The translations under genes were made by a program, and so were the position numbers. Below the pieces are notes generated by a model. The model was given only the letters and a program-made list of their open reading frames with translations. It made no database searches and was not told where the DNA came from. Shown here one piece after another: positions 8,835 through 17,400 of a stretch of DNA of 27,249 bases (the stretch's first letter is position 1; each line of letters starts with the position of its first letter). Source of the DNA: an uncultured Lachnospiraceae bacterium (GTDB lineage: Bacteria; Bacillota; Clostridia; Lachnospirales; Lachnospiraceae); contig CAJTTU010000040.1 of assembly GCA_910579325.1 (NCBI GenBank), positions 1 to 27,249 of the forward strand, written 5' to 3'.

Positions 8835-8837
8835 CGG

Positions 8838-8915
8838 ATGTTTCTGTTTGACAAACCACGGCCCGGACGGTATGATGAAAACAAAGAAGATTATGATGAG
8901 CAGGGACGGTATTGA
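8838..8915 (+). CDS. Possible 25-residue ORF following rdrB
   Basis: ATG 8838 opens a 25-codon frame ending at TGA 8913-8915, four bases after the rdrB stop. GAGGT at 8826-8830, inside the end of rdrB, gives a well-spaced ribosome binding site. The product is polar and charged, begins MFLFDKPRPGRYDENK and ends EQGRY, with several Tyr, Asp, Glu and Arg residues and no membrane segment. I do not recognise it. It sits before the RADAR terminator, so it would be the third cistron of that operon. It may equally be a chance frame. Confidence 0.35.
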   Translation: MFLFDKPRPGRYDENKEDYDEQGRY

Positions 8916-8945
8916 AAAGGAATGATACAGATCCGGTTCGCGGTG

Positions 8946-8992
8946 AAAAACCCTCTGTTGTCAGATGAAAATCTGGCAGCGGAGGGTTTTTT
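8946..8992 (+). terminator. Strong intrinsic terminator after the RADAR operon
   Basis: A 21-base left arm (8946-8966) pairs with 8971-8991 around a GAAA loop; the three non-Watson-Crick positions are all G-U wobble pairs. The outer arm AAAAACCCTC / GAGGGTTTTT ends in a T-run. It separates rdrA-rdrB from the spoIIIA operon. Confidence 0.85.
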
Positions 8993-9072
8993 ACTGTTCC
9001 GGTACGCAGTCTGCCGTCGGCGGGGCGTTTACAGGTTGTGTGAATACAGGGAAAATTCTCATTTACAACTTG

Positions 9073-9101
9073 TCATGTTTCCGGTCTTGTCCTCATATAG
9101 T
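9073..9101 (+). promoter_or_regulatory. Candidate sigma-E promoter of the spoIIIA operon
   Basis: TCATGTT (9073-9079) fits the sigma-E -35 pattern KMATATT with one mismatch. After 14 bases CATATAGT (9094-9101) fits the -10 pattern CATACAHT with two mismatches. spoIIIA is a mother-cell sigma-E operon in Bacillus, so the match is biologically expected. Transcription would start about 13-16 bases before spoIIIAA. Confidence 0.5.
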
Positions 9102-9120
9102 GGAAGAAAAGAGGGTGAGA

Positions 9121-10137
9121 ATGATGGGAACGGAAAACAAAGGGGCCGGCGGGGAAGTGCTTCGCGTACTCCCCCGGAGCCTGCGGGAAACGCTGCGGTA
9201 TGGCATCGGGGATTTCGGGCGGCTTGAGGAGCTGCGGTTCCGGGCGGGCGGACCTCTGGGAGCGGTCTGTGACGGAAGAAACCGGTGGGTGACGCGGCAG
9301 GGTGTTTTAAGCGACAGCCCGGAGGCCGCGATTGTTGTGACAGGGGAAATGATTAAGGAAATGCTGGAGTATATCAGCAGTTATTCCTTTTATGCCTTTG
9401 AGGAAGAGATCCGTCAGGGTTTTATCACCATTCCCGGCGGCCATCGGATCGGACTGGCCGGAAAGGCGGTGATGGATGGCGGAGCGGTAAAGACCATACG
9501 CCATATTTCGTTTTTGAATATCAGGCTGTCCCATCAGATTCCCGGCTGTGCCGGAAAGCTTCTGCCCTTTTTATACCGGGACGGAAGAATCGAAAATACG
9601 CTGCTGATTTCCCCGCCCCGGTCCGGTAAAACGACCCTGCTGCGGGATCTGATCCGGCTGGTATCCGACGGGAATGCTTATGGCGAGGGGGTTAACACCG
9701 GCGTAGTGGACGAGCGAGGGGAGCTGGCGGCCTGTTATCAGGGAGTTCCCCAGAATGATCTGGGCAGAAGGACGGACGTGCTGGACGGCTGCCCGAAGGC
9801 CCAGGGAATTACGATGCTGTTGCGCTCCATGGCGCCGGCGGTGATTGCCGTGGATGAGCTGGGTACGGCGGAGGATATCAGGGCGATGGAATTTGCCATG
9901 AACTCCGGCTGTACGTTTCTCGCGACTGCCCATGGCGGCAGCCTGAAGGAAATCAGGCGAAAGCCGTTGTTTCGCGGGATGATGGAGGCTGGGTTGTTTC
10001 AGAGGATCGGCGTGCTGTATGTGAAAAAGGATGGAGTCAGTGATGAAGCAGGCAGAAGAACCGCGGGCAGAGACAGGGTCATTCGCCTGTATGACGGCGG
10101 TTTTCAGGAGATAACGGGGGGAGAGCTGTGGTATTAA
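9121..10137 (+). CDS. spoIIIAA: Stage III sporulation protein AA, ATPase
   Basis: A 338-residue cytoplasmic ATPase of the SpoIIIA complex, related to type II/IV secretion ATPases. It is thought to energise the SpoIIIA-SpoIIQ channel that joins mother cell and forespore. Walker A is seen as PPRSGKTT (Lys170, Thr171) and Walker B as VIAVDE (Asp245, Glu246), followed by FLATAHG. The frame is open further upstream, to 8965, but that start lies inside the RADAR terminator. I therefore place the start at ATG 9121 (or the adjacent ATG 9124), just after GAGGGTGAG. It is the first gene of eight in the standard order, and its 3' end overlaps spoIIIAB by 10 bases. Confidence 0.93.
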   Translation: MMGTENKGAGGEVLRVLPRSLRETLRYGIGDFGRLEELRFRAGGPLGAVCDGRNRWVTRQGVLSDSPEAAIVVTGEMIKEMLEYISSYSFYAFEEEIRQGFITIPGGHRIGLAGKAVMDGGAVKTIRHISFLNIRLSHQIPGCAGKLLPFLYRDGRIENTLLISPPRSGKTTLLRDLIRLVSDGNAYGEGVNTGVVDERGELAACYQGVPQNDLGRRTDVLDGCPKAQGITMLLRSMAPAVIAVDELGTAEDIRAMEFAMNSGCTFLATAHGGSLKEIRRKPLFRGMMEAGLFQRIGVLYVKKDGVSDEAGRRTAGRDRVIRLYDGGFQEITGGELWY

Positions 10138-10649
10138 AGTGGATTGGCGCCATGATGGTAATCGTAAGCAGCGGCGCGCTGGGGTTTACCTGCAGCGGCC
10201 GGCTTCGAAAAAGACTTTCCCAGCTTCGGGCAGTCCGGCAGATTTTATATATGCTGAAAGGGGAAATCAGCTATTCCGCGTCTACCCTTCCGGAAGCCTT
10301 TTCCCATATTGCCAGGAAGACGCCTCCGCCTTTTCGGGAGTTTCTGGAGCGGGTTGCCGGGCGGCTGAAAGCGCTGGAAGGGGAAAATCTGGAACTGGTC
10401 TGGCAGCAGGAGATTCAAAGGATCAGGAAAAGGACAAGCCTGACCGGGGCGGATATCGAAGAATGGGAAGACCTTGGCGGCAGGCTGGGCTATTTGGACC
10501 GGACAATGCAGCTGCAGCTGATCGATTTGTTTTTATCCCAGTGGGAGGAAAAGATACGGCTTCTGGAAAAGGAATGCGGGAAGACCTGCAGGCTGTATCA
10601 GTATCTGGGCGTACTGGCCGGGCTGATGCTTACTGTGGTGCTGATGTAG
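10128..10649 (+). CDS. spoIIIAB: Stage III sporulation protein AB
   Basis: A 173-residue protein with an N-terminal membrane helix (about residues 5-20), a helical cytoplasmic middle and a C-terminal hydrophobic segment. This fits SpoIIIAB, a GspF-like component thought to act with the SpoIIIAA ATPase. The start is GTG 10128, preceded by a purine-rich GGGGGGAGAG, and overlaps spoIIIAA by 10 bases, indicating coupled translation. Position and size match the family. Confidence 0.9.
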   Translation: MVLKWIGAMMVIVSSGALGFTCSGRLRKRLSQLRAVRQILYMLKGEISYSASTLPEAFSHIARKTPPPFREFLERVAGRLKALEGENLELVWQQEIQRIRKRTSLTGADIEEWEDLGGRLGYLDRTMQLQLIDLFLSQWEEKIRLLEKECGKTCRLYQYLGVLAGLMLTVVLM

Positions 10650-10693
10650 GGGGCTGGTAGAGGAGTTGCGGAACTTAGGGTCGGAGGATTGTT

Positions 10694-10888
10694 ATGAGTG
10701 TTAGTTTGGTATTTCGGATAGCGGCAGTCGGCATTCTGGTTTCTGTGCTTTGCCAGGTGCTGAAACACAGCGGAAGGGAAGAAAATGCGTTTCTTACCAG
10801 TCTGGCAGGCCTTCTGCTGGTGCTGTTCTGGCTGGTACCTTATATATACGAATTGTTTGAGACGGTGAAAAAATTGTTTGAGTTATGA
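10694..10888 (+). CDS. spoIIIAC: Stage III sporulation protein AC
   Basis: A 64-residue protein made almost entirely of two hydrophobic helices, with a short charged loop between them (KHSGREENAF). Size and layout match SpoIIIAC, a small membrane subunit of the SpoIIIA complex. GGAGG at 10683-10687 lies seven bases before ATG 10694. Confidence 0.9.
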   Translation: MSVSLVFRIAAVGILVSVLCQVLKHSGREENAFLTSLAGLLLVLFWLVPYIYELFETVKKLFEL

Positions 10889-10925
10889 TGGAACCGAAAG
10901 TAAGAAACAGAGCCGGAGGGATTTT

Positions 10926-11309
10926 ATGATAACGGTAGCCGTAATCGGAATTGTGGCCGTATTGCTGGCGGTACAGGTGAAAGCACTGAAACCGGAGTAC
11001 GGCGTTTATATGTCTCTGGCCGTCTGCCTGGTTTTGTTTTCCGCCATTGCCGGACGCCTGGAGCTTTTGGTTGATGAAATCAATCAGCTGCAATCCTATG
11101 TGAAGCTGGACGCGGGCTATGTGGGAATTCTGCTGAAAATGACAGGGATTACATATATTGCGGAGCTGGCTTCCGATCTGTGCAAGGACGCGGGCTATCA
11201 GGCCGTGGCTGGGCAGATCGAGCTGTTTGGAAAGCTGGCGCTTTTGTCTCTCAGTATGCCGGTGGTGCTGGCGCTTTTGGAAACGGTCAGCGGATTTCTC
11301 ACCGCATGA
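10926..11309 (+). CDS. spoIIIAD: Stage III sporulation protein AD
   Basis: A 127-residue membrane protein with hydrophobic segments at the start, the middle and the end, typical of SpoIIIAD. The frame opens upstream at TTG 10878 inside the end of spoIIIAC. ATG 10926 has GGAGGG eight bases before it and yields MITVAVIG at the start and the usual family length, so I use it. It lies between spoIIIAC and spoIIIAE in the conserved order. Confidence 0.9.
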   Translation: MITVAVIGIVAVLLAVQVKALKPEYGVYMSLAVCLVLFSAIAGRLELLVDEINQLQSYVKLDAGYVGILLKMTGITYIAELASDLCKDAGYQAVAGQIELFGKLALLSLSMPVVLALLETVSGFLTA

Positions 11310-11378
11310 AAGGCTGCATAGGAAACTGCTGAAAATCGTGCCGTGACGCTGCGGCACTCCAGAGCGGGAGGGGATGAC

Positions 11379-12599
11379 ATGCGGAAACAGATCAAAAGGG
11401 TTTGTTTTTTTCCTGCTTTATTTTTTATGTTGTTTCCGGTTTTATGGTCAGCATATCCCTTTGACGGACATGCCGCCCAGGCATTGACGAACCGGGAGTC
11501 AGTGAATCGGAAATCGGTGAATCAAGAACCGGCGGCCCGGGGATCGGTAAGCTTGGAGCCGGGAAACAGTTTTTCCCCGGATTATACGGATATCCAGCAG
11601 TTTCTGGATCAGCAGGACACAGGTTTATCCTTTTCGGAAATGGTGGAGGAGCTGATCTCAGGAGGATTTGACCGGATTCCCCAGACGCTGTTTGCGCAGG
11701 CCGGGCAGTTTTTGTTTTCCGAGATTCGGCGGAATCGAAACGAACTGTTTTTTCTGTTTGCCGTCGCCGTGTTCAGTGGAATATTTACGAATTTTGCAAA
11801 GGCGTTCCGCAGCGGGTACGTGGCCCAGACCAGCTTTTATGTTACCTGTCTGCTGCTGACCGCCACACTGCTGGGGGCCTTTGCGGCGGCGGCGCAGATT
11901 ACCGAGCAGCTCCTGACTACGCTGTTAGGATTTATGAAAGTGCTGATTCCGGCATTTTTCCTGTCTGTGGCTTATGGAGGGAATACGCTGGCATCCACCG
12001 GCTTTTACCAGACTACTCTGATGGCCATCGGCGGCGTGGAATGGATGTTTTTAAAAGTACTGCTGCCTTTTGTCAGGATTTACCTGGTGTTCAGCCTGGT
12101 CAACGGGATTGTGGGCGAGGATTTTCTTTCCAGGCTGGCAAAGCTGGCGAAGCAGGCGGCGGGCTGGGGGATGAAAACCCTGTGTTCGGCAGTGCTGGGC
12201 CTGCAGCTGATTCAGGGGATGGTTCTGCCCTATGTGGACAATGTGAAAACGGGAACCGTAAAAAAGATGGCGGGGCTGATTCCCGGCGTGGGAAAAGGGA
12301 TTTCCGCAGTGGCGGATATTCTGACCGGCTCCGGCATACTGATCAAAAACGGTATTGGAACGGCCGCCTTTCTCTGCCTGGTCTTTTTCAGCCTGGTGCC
12401 GCTGTTTAAACTGGCGGTGATTTCCCTGATTTATCAGCTGGCGGCAGCCCTTCTGGCGCCGGTGGCGGACAAGCGGATGTTAGGCTGTGTGGACGCCATG
12501 GCGGCCGCGGTGGGCATGCTGTTGAAAATGACGGGTATGACGGTGCTGCTGTTCGGAATCAGCATTGCGCTGGTGTGTATGGCGACCAGCGTGAAATGA
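11379..12599 (+). CDS. spoIIIAE: Stage III sporulation protein AE
   Basis: A 406-residue polytopic membrane protein with an N-terminal signal-like helix. A polar region at about residues 35-100 follows, and then six or more hydrophobic segments, as in SpoIIIAE, the largest membrane subunit of the complex. The polar region holds a short imperfect repeat (NRESVN, NRKSVN, RGSVSL). I place the start at ATG 11379, because GGAGGGG lies just upstream, rather than at ATG 11343. It follows spoIIIAD by 69 bases. Confidence 0.9.
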   Translation: MRKQIKRVCFFPALFFMLFPVLWSAYPFDGHAAQALTNRESVNRKSVNQEPAARGSVSLEPGNSFSPDYTDIQQFLDQQDTGLSFSEMVEELISGGFDRIPQTLFAQAGQFLFSEIRRNRNELFFLFAVAVFSGIFTNFAKAFRSGYVAQTSFYVTCLLLTATLLGAFAAAAQITEQLLTTLLGFMKVLIPAFFLSVAYGGNTLASTGFYQTTLMAIGGVEWMFLKVLLPFVRIYLVFSLVNGIVGEDFLSRLAKLAKQAAGWGMKTLCSAVLGLQLIQGMVLPYVDNVKTGTVKKMAGLIPGVGKGISAVADILTGSGILIKNGIGTAAFLCLVFFSLVPLFKLAVISLIYQLAAALLAPVADKRMLGCVDAMAAAVGMLLKMTGMTVLLFGISIALVCMATSVK

Positions 12600-12621
12600 C
12601 GGGCAGCATTAGGAGGCGCAT

Positions 12622-13257
12622 ATGGAACAGCTGATGGACTGGGTCAGACAGATTGCATTTTTTATGATTTTTATGAGCGTGTTTTACCAGCTTGTCCCTG
12701 ACAAAAAATATAAAAGCTATCTGAAGCTTTTTGCCAGCCTGGTGCTGATTTTGCTGACGGTAAATCCGCTGACGGAGCTGTTCGATATCCGGCGGCAGCT
12801 GAATTTTAACCAGGATGTGTTCGCTTATCCCCGGGAGGTGGAGGAGTTCAGGCTGCGGGCGGAGCAGGTGCAGGGGCGGCAGTACGAGGATATTTTGGAG
12901 AACTACCGGCTGACGGTGGAGGAACAGCTGAAAGGAATGGCGGAAAGTTCCGGGCTGTATGTCAGCGGCTGTGAGGTAAAACTGTCCGGGGAAACGGAAA
13001 GCTTCGGGCAGGTGACCGGGGTGCGGCTGACGGTAAGTTACCGGAGGCTTGACGGGTCTTCGGAGGGAGCGGATCAGACGGGTGTCGTGAAGGAAATCGG
13101 GGAGATCGAAGAGGTCAGGATTCCTCCGGTTCGGACAGAAAATGGGGTATCTGAAACGGAAAGCGTCGGAAATCAGGATACTTTAGAACTGGCGGAACAG
13201 ATTGCCCGGCTATATCAGTTAGGGTCAGAGCAGGTGACAGTAGACCTGGAGGAGTGA
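12622..13257 (+). CDS. spoIIIAF: Stage III sporulation protein AF
   Basis: A 211-residue protein with two N-terminal membrane helices (about residues 9-24 and 34-48) separated by a short KKYKSY loop, then an extracytoplasmic domain. This matches SpoIIIAF, whose soluble domain has a ring-building fold. AGGAGG at 12611-12616 supports ATG 12622. It ends four bases before spoIIIAG. Confidence 0.9.
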   Translation: MEQLMDWVRQIAFFMIFMSVFYQLVPDKKYKSYLKLFASLVLILLTVNPLTELFDIRRQLNFNQDVFAYPREVEEFRLRAEQVQGRQYEDILENYRLTVEEQLKGMAESSGLYVSGCEVKLSGETESFGQVTGVRLTVSYRRLDGSSEGADQTGVVKEIGEIEEVRIPPVRTENGVSETESVGNQDTLELAEQIARLYQLGSEQVTVDLEE

Positions 13258-13261
13258 AGAT

Positions 13262-13972
13262 ATGGCGCAGAGAGACAGGGAATTCGGTAAAGAGACAGGG
13301 AAGGCTTCTGCTGAGAAAACCGGAAGATTGATGGATATCCGACTGAGCTGGCGGAAAATCCAGGAGCATCTGGGGATGGATAAGCTGTTTTTGATTCTTC
13401 TGGCCGGGGTTTTATTGTTGCTTTCATCATTTCCCTTTGGAAAAGAATCAAAAAACGGCGATACCGGCGGGCAGGAGGCGGAGAATAGCGCCTATGACGG
13501 CGGCAGCGGTCCGGGGGATCTGGGAACGGACACAGATGCCGGCGGCGGACAGATACAGAGTGGTTCGGCCGGTTACGCCGCCTGGCTGGAAAAACGGCTG
13601 GAAGAGGTGCTGTTGACCGTGGACGGCGTGGGGGAGGTGAAAGTGATGATCACGCTGAAAAACAACGGGGAAAAACAGATCCGGTCCGATACGGTGCGGG
13701 AGCACTCCAGTACCAGCGAGACAGACTCCGCCGGAGGTTCCCGGAATCTTCAGGAGGTGCGGGAGGAATATTCCACGGTGATCCTGAACGACGGCACGGG
13801 CGACAGCCCCTACGTTACCCGGGAGACCGCGCCGGAGATCGAGGGCGTTCTGGTGGTGGCCCAGGGCGCCGGCAGCGCTTCGGTGAAAAGTGAAATTTAT
13901 GAGGCGGTTCAGGCATTATTCAATGTGCCTGCACATAAAATTAAAGTACTAAAAGGTGTTTTGGAAAACTAA
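13262..13972 (+). CDS. spoIIIAG: Stage III sporulation protein AG
   Basis: A 236-residue protein with a cytoplasmic N-terminal tail of about 38 residues, one membrane helix (LFLILLAGVLLLLSS) and an acidic, glycine-rich linker. The C-terminal ring-building-motif domain includes VDGVGEVKVMITL. SpoIIIAG forms a large ring in the intermembrane space between mother cell and forespore. GGAGTGAAGAT lies directly before ATG 13262. Confidence 0.92.
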   Translation: MAQRDREFGKETGKASAEKTGRLMDIRLSWRKIQEHLGMDKLFLILLAGVLLLLSSFPFGKESKNGDTGGQEAENSAYDGGSGPGDLGTDTDAGGGQIQSGSAGYAAWLEKRLEEVLLTVDGVGEVKVMITLKNNGEKQIRSDTVREHSSTSETDSAGGSRNLQEVREEYSTVILNDGTGDSPYVTRETAPEIEGVLVVAQGAGSASVKSEIYEAVQALFNVPAHKIKVLKGVLEN

Positions 13973-13993
13973 TACAGAAAAGGAGTATTGCAA

Positions 13994-14632
13994 GTGAAAA
14001 CCATTTGGAAGAAAAACCAGTTTATACTCACAGTATTAGCGGTGGTCATCGCAGTGGCAGGATACCTTACATATACCGGCGAGACAGGAACTTTGCTGGA
14101 TGCGGCCACAACCGGAGATGACCAGGCAGTCCAGGGGGACGCGCTGATGGATATTTCCGAGGAGGATATCCTGGCGGAAAATATGGCCCTGGAAAATGCC
14201 GCCGCCGAGACCGGACAGGGGGAAGGAGGGGACGCTGAAAATTCCCAGCCCGGGGAAGCGCTGCTGACCAACAGCCAGGTGGTTGATTTTATCGCTGAGG
14301 TGCAGCTGAACCGGGAACAGGTGCGTACGAAAAACCAGGAGGCGCTGTTAGAGATTATCAACAATGCCAATCTGGCCGACGAACAGAAGCAGAGCGCCGT
14401 GGACAACATGGTCAGGATGACCGAGATCGCGGAAAAGGAAAACGCTACGGAAACCCTTCTGGCCACCAAGGGCTTTGACAGCGCCGTGGTCAGCATCACC
14501 GATGAAAATGTGGACGTGGTGCTGGGTATGACAGCCATCTCCGACGCGGAGCGGGCTCAGGTGGAGGATATCGTGAAGCGGAAGACGGAGATGCCGGCGG
14601 ACAGTATTACGATTTCGCTGATGCCAGAGTGA
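13994..14632 (+). CDS. spoIIIAH: Stage III sporulation protein AH
   Basis: A 212-residue protein with a short KTIWKKNQ start, one membrane helix, an acidic linker and a C-terminal domain related to YscJ/FliF ring proteins. SpoIIIAH binds SpoIIQ of the forespore through this domain and locks the channel across the septum. TTG 13988 is only two bases from AGGAG, while GTG 13994 is eight bases away and gives the family's usual N-terminus, so GTG is preferred. It is the last gene of the operon and is followed by a terminator. Confidence 0.92.
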   Translation: MKTIWKKNQFILTVLAVVIAVAGYLTYTGETGTLLDAATTGDDQAVQGDALMDISEEDILAENMALENAAAETGQGEGGDAENSQPGEALLTNSQVVDFIAEVQLNREQVRTKNQEALLEIINNANLADEQKQSAVDNMVRMTEIAEKENATETLLATKGFDSAVVSITDENVDVVLGMTAISDAERAQVEDIVKRKTEMPADSITISLMPE

Positions 14633-14715
14633 AATAGTTTCGAAAAAAGACAGAAGAAAAAAATTGAAAAGATATTGATGAAGGCTGTGAATGCGTATAA
14701 AAGCAAAAGAGTCTG

Positions 14716-14768
14716 AAAAACCGCCGTCCGGTTTCTGCCCTGGGGCAGAGGCAGAGAACGGCGGTTTT
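14716..14768. terminator. Bidirectional terminator between spoIIIAH and the flippase gene
   Basis: AAAACCGCCGT (to 14727) pairs with ACGGCGGTTTT (14758-14768), with an inner TCTGCC/GGCAGA stem. A- and T-runs flank it on both sides, so it can end spoIIIA transcription on the plus strand and the polysaccharide operon on the minus strand. The last bases overlap the flippase stop codon. Confidence 0.8.
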
Positions 14769-16314
14769 ATCGACTCCTGCGGCGGGACCGCCAGATATTT
14801 GCCGCGAATCTCTTATAATAGATATAGTGTTCGTTTTTCCGGAATATGAACGCCATGCACAGGTTGGGCGTCAGGATGCACAGACAGAGACGGAGGATAA
14901 ACCCCGATGCCGGGTCCGGCGTGACCAGACGGCACAGGATCATGGTCAGAAAGGCTGTCGCTGCCGCTGACGCCGTATATTTTGCCTGCTCCAGAAAGAA
15001 CTTCAACATGCCATGATTCATATTTTTCCGAAAATAATAACGGAACAGCACGTAAGGGTCTGCGATGGCTGATACGCAGGAGGTACTGATGATGGTTCCG
15101 AGCAGCGTTCCTGAAATGCCGAAACGGACAGCCAGCGGAATGGACAGTGCCAGATTCAGAATCCCTTCTATGACAGGCGCATACCGGGCCGGCCAGTACA
15201 GGCCCAGCACACGTCTGAAGGTTACACCGGTGGCGCGCATGCCCTCCAAATAAAACTGTATGATAATGACCAGCAGAGTGCCGCCGGGCAGCAGATATTC
15301 CGGACCGGCCCACAGTCGGATAAAAGGCTGGAAGAGACTGAGCAGAGCCGCGGAGCAGAAGCTGAACATCCATGCGTTTGCAAAGAGGATCCGGTAAAGG
15401 ACCTTTTCCACATAGCCTTTTTCGCTGCTCACCGTCAGGTTTCCGATGCTGGCGTTAATGGAATCGAAGAAACGGTATGCCGCCATCTGGACTGCCTGGA
15501 TGACCAGCGTATAGTTTGAGTAAATGCCGACGGAGAAGAAGCCGACAAATCTGGATATGATGATATTATCCGTAGCATAGACGATAATGGTTCCGATTTT
15601 TCGGAAAACCAGGGCATAAACTCTTTTTCTGATTTCCTTTCCGGTTTCAGAGGGGAGTTTTCTGACGTTTTTATCTTTTAAATAAGGATACATCCGGTCT
15701 GCCAGGACGGAAATGATCAGATTCTCCAGCAGGGCGGTGACGACTGTTGCGCTTAAGTAAAGGGCATAGTTTCGGGAAACAACCAGAATGGCGATCTGCA
15801 GCACTTTCAGCAGAATGTTAAACAGGGCCGTCAGGGCTGTGGAGATGTATTCCTTCTGGTCACATATGATCAGGGAACGTTTATAGGCGAAAAAATAGGG
15901 GATGCCCGAATGAAGCAGGTAGAGAATGAAATACAGATACATATGCTCCATGTTGTCCGGCATGTCTTTGATCAGGCAGGGCAGAAAAGGCGTAAGGATG
16001 GCGCCGGCCGTTAAGATGACGGCGCCTGTGATCCAATACAGGCGGCGGTAGAGAGTCAGGATAGATTTCAAAGATTCGACGTCATTTTCCTTCAGAGGCC
16101 TGTACAGGGCGAAGTCTACTGCGGAACCGATGCCCAGCTCGGCGAGGGACAGCAGAGACAGCACATTGGAAAACAGTCCGTTCAGGCCCAGATACTCCAC
16201 CGGCAGCAGGCGTATAAAAATACTCCGGCTTACAAACTGCAGGATCAGGACCGCGGCATATGCGATCTGGGAAAAAAGAATGTTTCTGGCGCTGTTTCTG
16301 GTTCTGGAACTCAT
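14767..16314 (-). CDS. Wzx-like polysaccharide flippase
   Basis: A 515-residue membrane protein with about 12-14 hydrophobic segments. The N-terminus contains YLGLNGLFSNVLSLLSLAEL, a hallmark of oligosaccharide flippases of the MOP exporter superfamily in Firmicutes. It would move a lipid-linked oligosaccharide across the membrane before polymerisation or attachment. It is the last of four minus-strand genes, downstream of three glycosyltransferases, which supports a surface glycan locus. No clear ribosome binding site lies close to the start (AAAGGA is about 16 bases away). Confidence 0.85.
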   Translation of the reverse strand: MSSRTRNSARNILFSQIAYAAVLILQFVSRSIFIRLLPVEYLGLNGLFSNVLSLLSLAELGIGSAVDFALYRPLKENDVESLKSILTLYRRLYWITGAVILTAGAILTPFLPCLIKDMPDNMEHMYLYFILYLLHSGIPYFFAYKRSLIICDQKEYISTALTALFNILLKVLQIAILVVSRNYALYLSATVVTALLENLIISVLADRMYPYLKDKNVRKLPSETGKEIRKRVYALVFRKIGTIIVYATDNIIISRFVGFFSVGIYSNYTLVIQAVQMAAYRFFDSINASIGNLTVSSEKGYVEKVLYRILFANAWMFSFCSAALLSLFQPFIRLWAGPEYLLPGGTLLVIIIQFYLEGMRATGVTFRRVLGLYWPARYAPVIEGILNLALSIPLAVRFGISGTLLGTIISTSCVSAIADPYVLFRYYFRKNMNHGMLKFFLEQAKYTASAAATAFLTMILCRLVTPDPASGFILRLCLCILTPNLCMAFIFRKNEHYIYYKRFAANIWRSRRRSR

Positions 16315-16333
16315 GGCGGTCAGTTTATTTCCT

Positions 16334-17086
16334 TTATTTAAAAATATAGTTTCTGATTTTGGAGATTCCGGACAGTCCTCTGTTAATCAGCCGGCCCAGA
16401 CGAAGGCCGAAAATCCGGTTGATTTTCCGCATCCGTCCGGCCAGCTTTCGCTGTTCCGGCGTGTGCCAGGAGGCGTGGTACCAGTGAATGCTGTAAGTGT
16501 TTTTGGTGACCCTCAGCCGGTTGTCCGCATAACGGAGAGGCGCGAAATATTCGGGCGGAAATATGTCGATGTCCGCGACAGTCTGCCGCCTGCCGTCAGT
16601 CCGCAGTCCGTGAGCTTTCAGAATTTTCGTGGCGTAAACGGGGGAAGGGATCAGGCTTGGCGTATGGTCGTCGCGAAAAAAGGAGAGATTTTCATACAAA
16701 TCCCGCATTTCTCTGATGACGCTGTTTCCCGGCTCGGCGCCGAATCCAAGCCCTGGCGCCACGCTTGCCCGGTTTTCAAATCCCATGAAAGCGCTGCGGT
16801 CCAGCAGGCTGTCCAGGCTGCGAATCACCTCCACATCCGTGTCCAGATAAATGCCGCCCTCCCGGTAGATGATATCCATCCGGGCATAGTCAGGGACAAA
16901 TCCCCACAGTCCTGATTCATAAGCCTGCCGCATATAAGCGCATCCGGAAAAATTATAATTGGATTCATTCCATTCGATAATCTCAAAATCCGGACAGAAT
17001 TTTTTCCAGCTCTCGATGCAGCGCCTGTTTTTTTCAGGTATCGGACTGCCGTCGACCCAGCAGTAATGAATGATTTTCGGAATCAT
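16334..17086 (-). CDS. GT32-type (Och1-like) glycosyltransferase
   Basis: A 250-residue enzyme opening with IPKIIHYCWVDG and carrying GGIYLDTDVE. The DTD at residues 82-84 is the metal- and nucleotide-sugar-binding DXD of the glycosyltransferase sugar-binding DXD family (GT32-like, seen in capsule synthesis and in yeast Och1). The frame begins four codons earlier at ATG 17098. ATG 17086 has GAGGT about five bases upstream and gives the family's usual N-terminus. The sugar donor cannot be told. It lies between the broken family 2 enzyme and the flippase gene. Confidence 0.85.
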   Translation of the reverse strand: MIPKIIHYCWVDGSPIPEKNRRCIESWKKFCPDFEIIEWNESNYNFSGCAYMRQAYESGLWGFVPDYARMDIIYREGGIYLDTDVEVIRSLDSLLDRSAFMGFENRASVAPGLGFGAEPGNSVIREMRDLYENLSFFRDDHTPSLIPSPVYATKILKAHGLRTDGRRQTVADIDIFPPEYFAPLRYADNRLRVTKNTYSIHWYHASWHTPEQRKLAGRMRKINRIFGLRLGRLINRGLSGISKIRNYIFK

Positions 17087-17125
17087 AAGGTACCTCATTC
17101 GGGAGGGAAGCTGATTGTTTAAGCC

Positions 17126-17400
17126 TCAGTATCGGATGATCCATCTGGCCGCTTTGCGCAGTGTATCATAGTGACCGGGCGCTGTCAGGAACAGGAGCGT
17201 TTTGCCGATGCTGACAGGATCTCGGGCATTGCGCAGAATGAAAGCTCTGTCCCGGGGCGTCATTTTCTCATTTTCTGACAACCGGCAGGCAGATATCATC
17301 TGTCGGGACAGGTAGCCTGACAGGATCCGGTACTGGCACCGGGTGAGCCCGAGGCTCTGATAGTAGGTTTCTAACCGGTACAAGATTTTTTTATGTGCCT
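17126..17400 (-). pseudogene. Detached C-terminal part of the family 2 glycosyltransferase
   Basis: In a frame one base off from the preceding glycosyltransferase, the DNA encodes HKKILYRLETYYQSLGLTRC and about 70 further residues to a stop at 17126. This is the helical tail usual after the catalytic domain of such enzymes. The join falls in a run of seven A on the coding strand (17386-17392 on the plus strand are T); eight A would restore one frame of about 316 residues. Confidence 0.6.

Noticed and set aside
8965..9120. A 52-codon N-terminal extension of spoIIIAA.
   Set aside because: Its start lies inside the stem of the RADAR terminator and upstream of the candidate sigma-E promoter. ATG 9121 has a purine-rich site and gives the normal protein start.
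16130..16915. A 261-codon plus-strand frame across the flippase and GT32 genes.
   Set aside because: It spans the junction of two well-supported minus-strand genes and shows no family motif.
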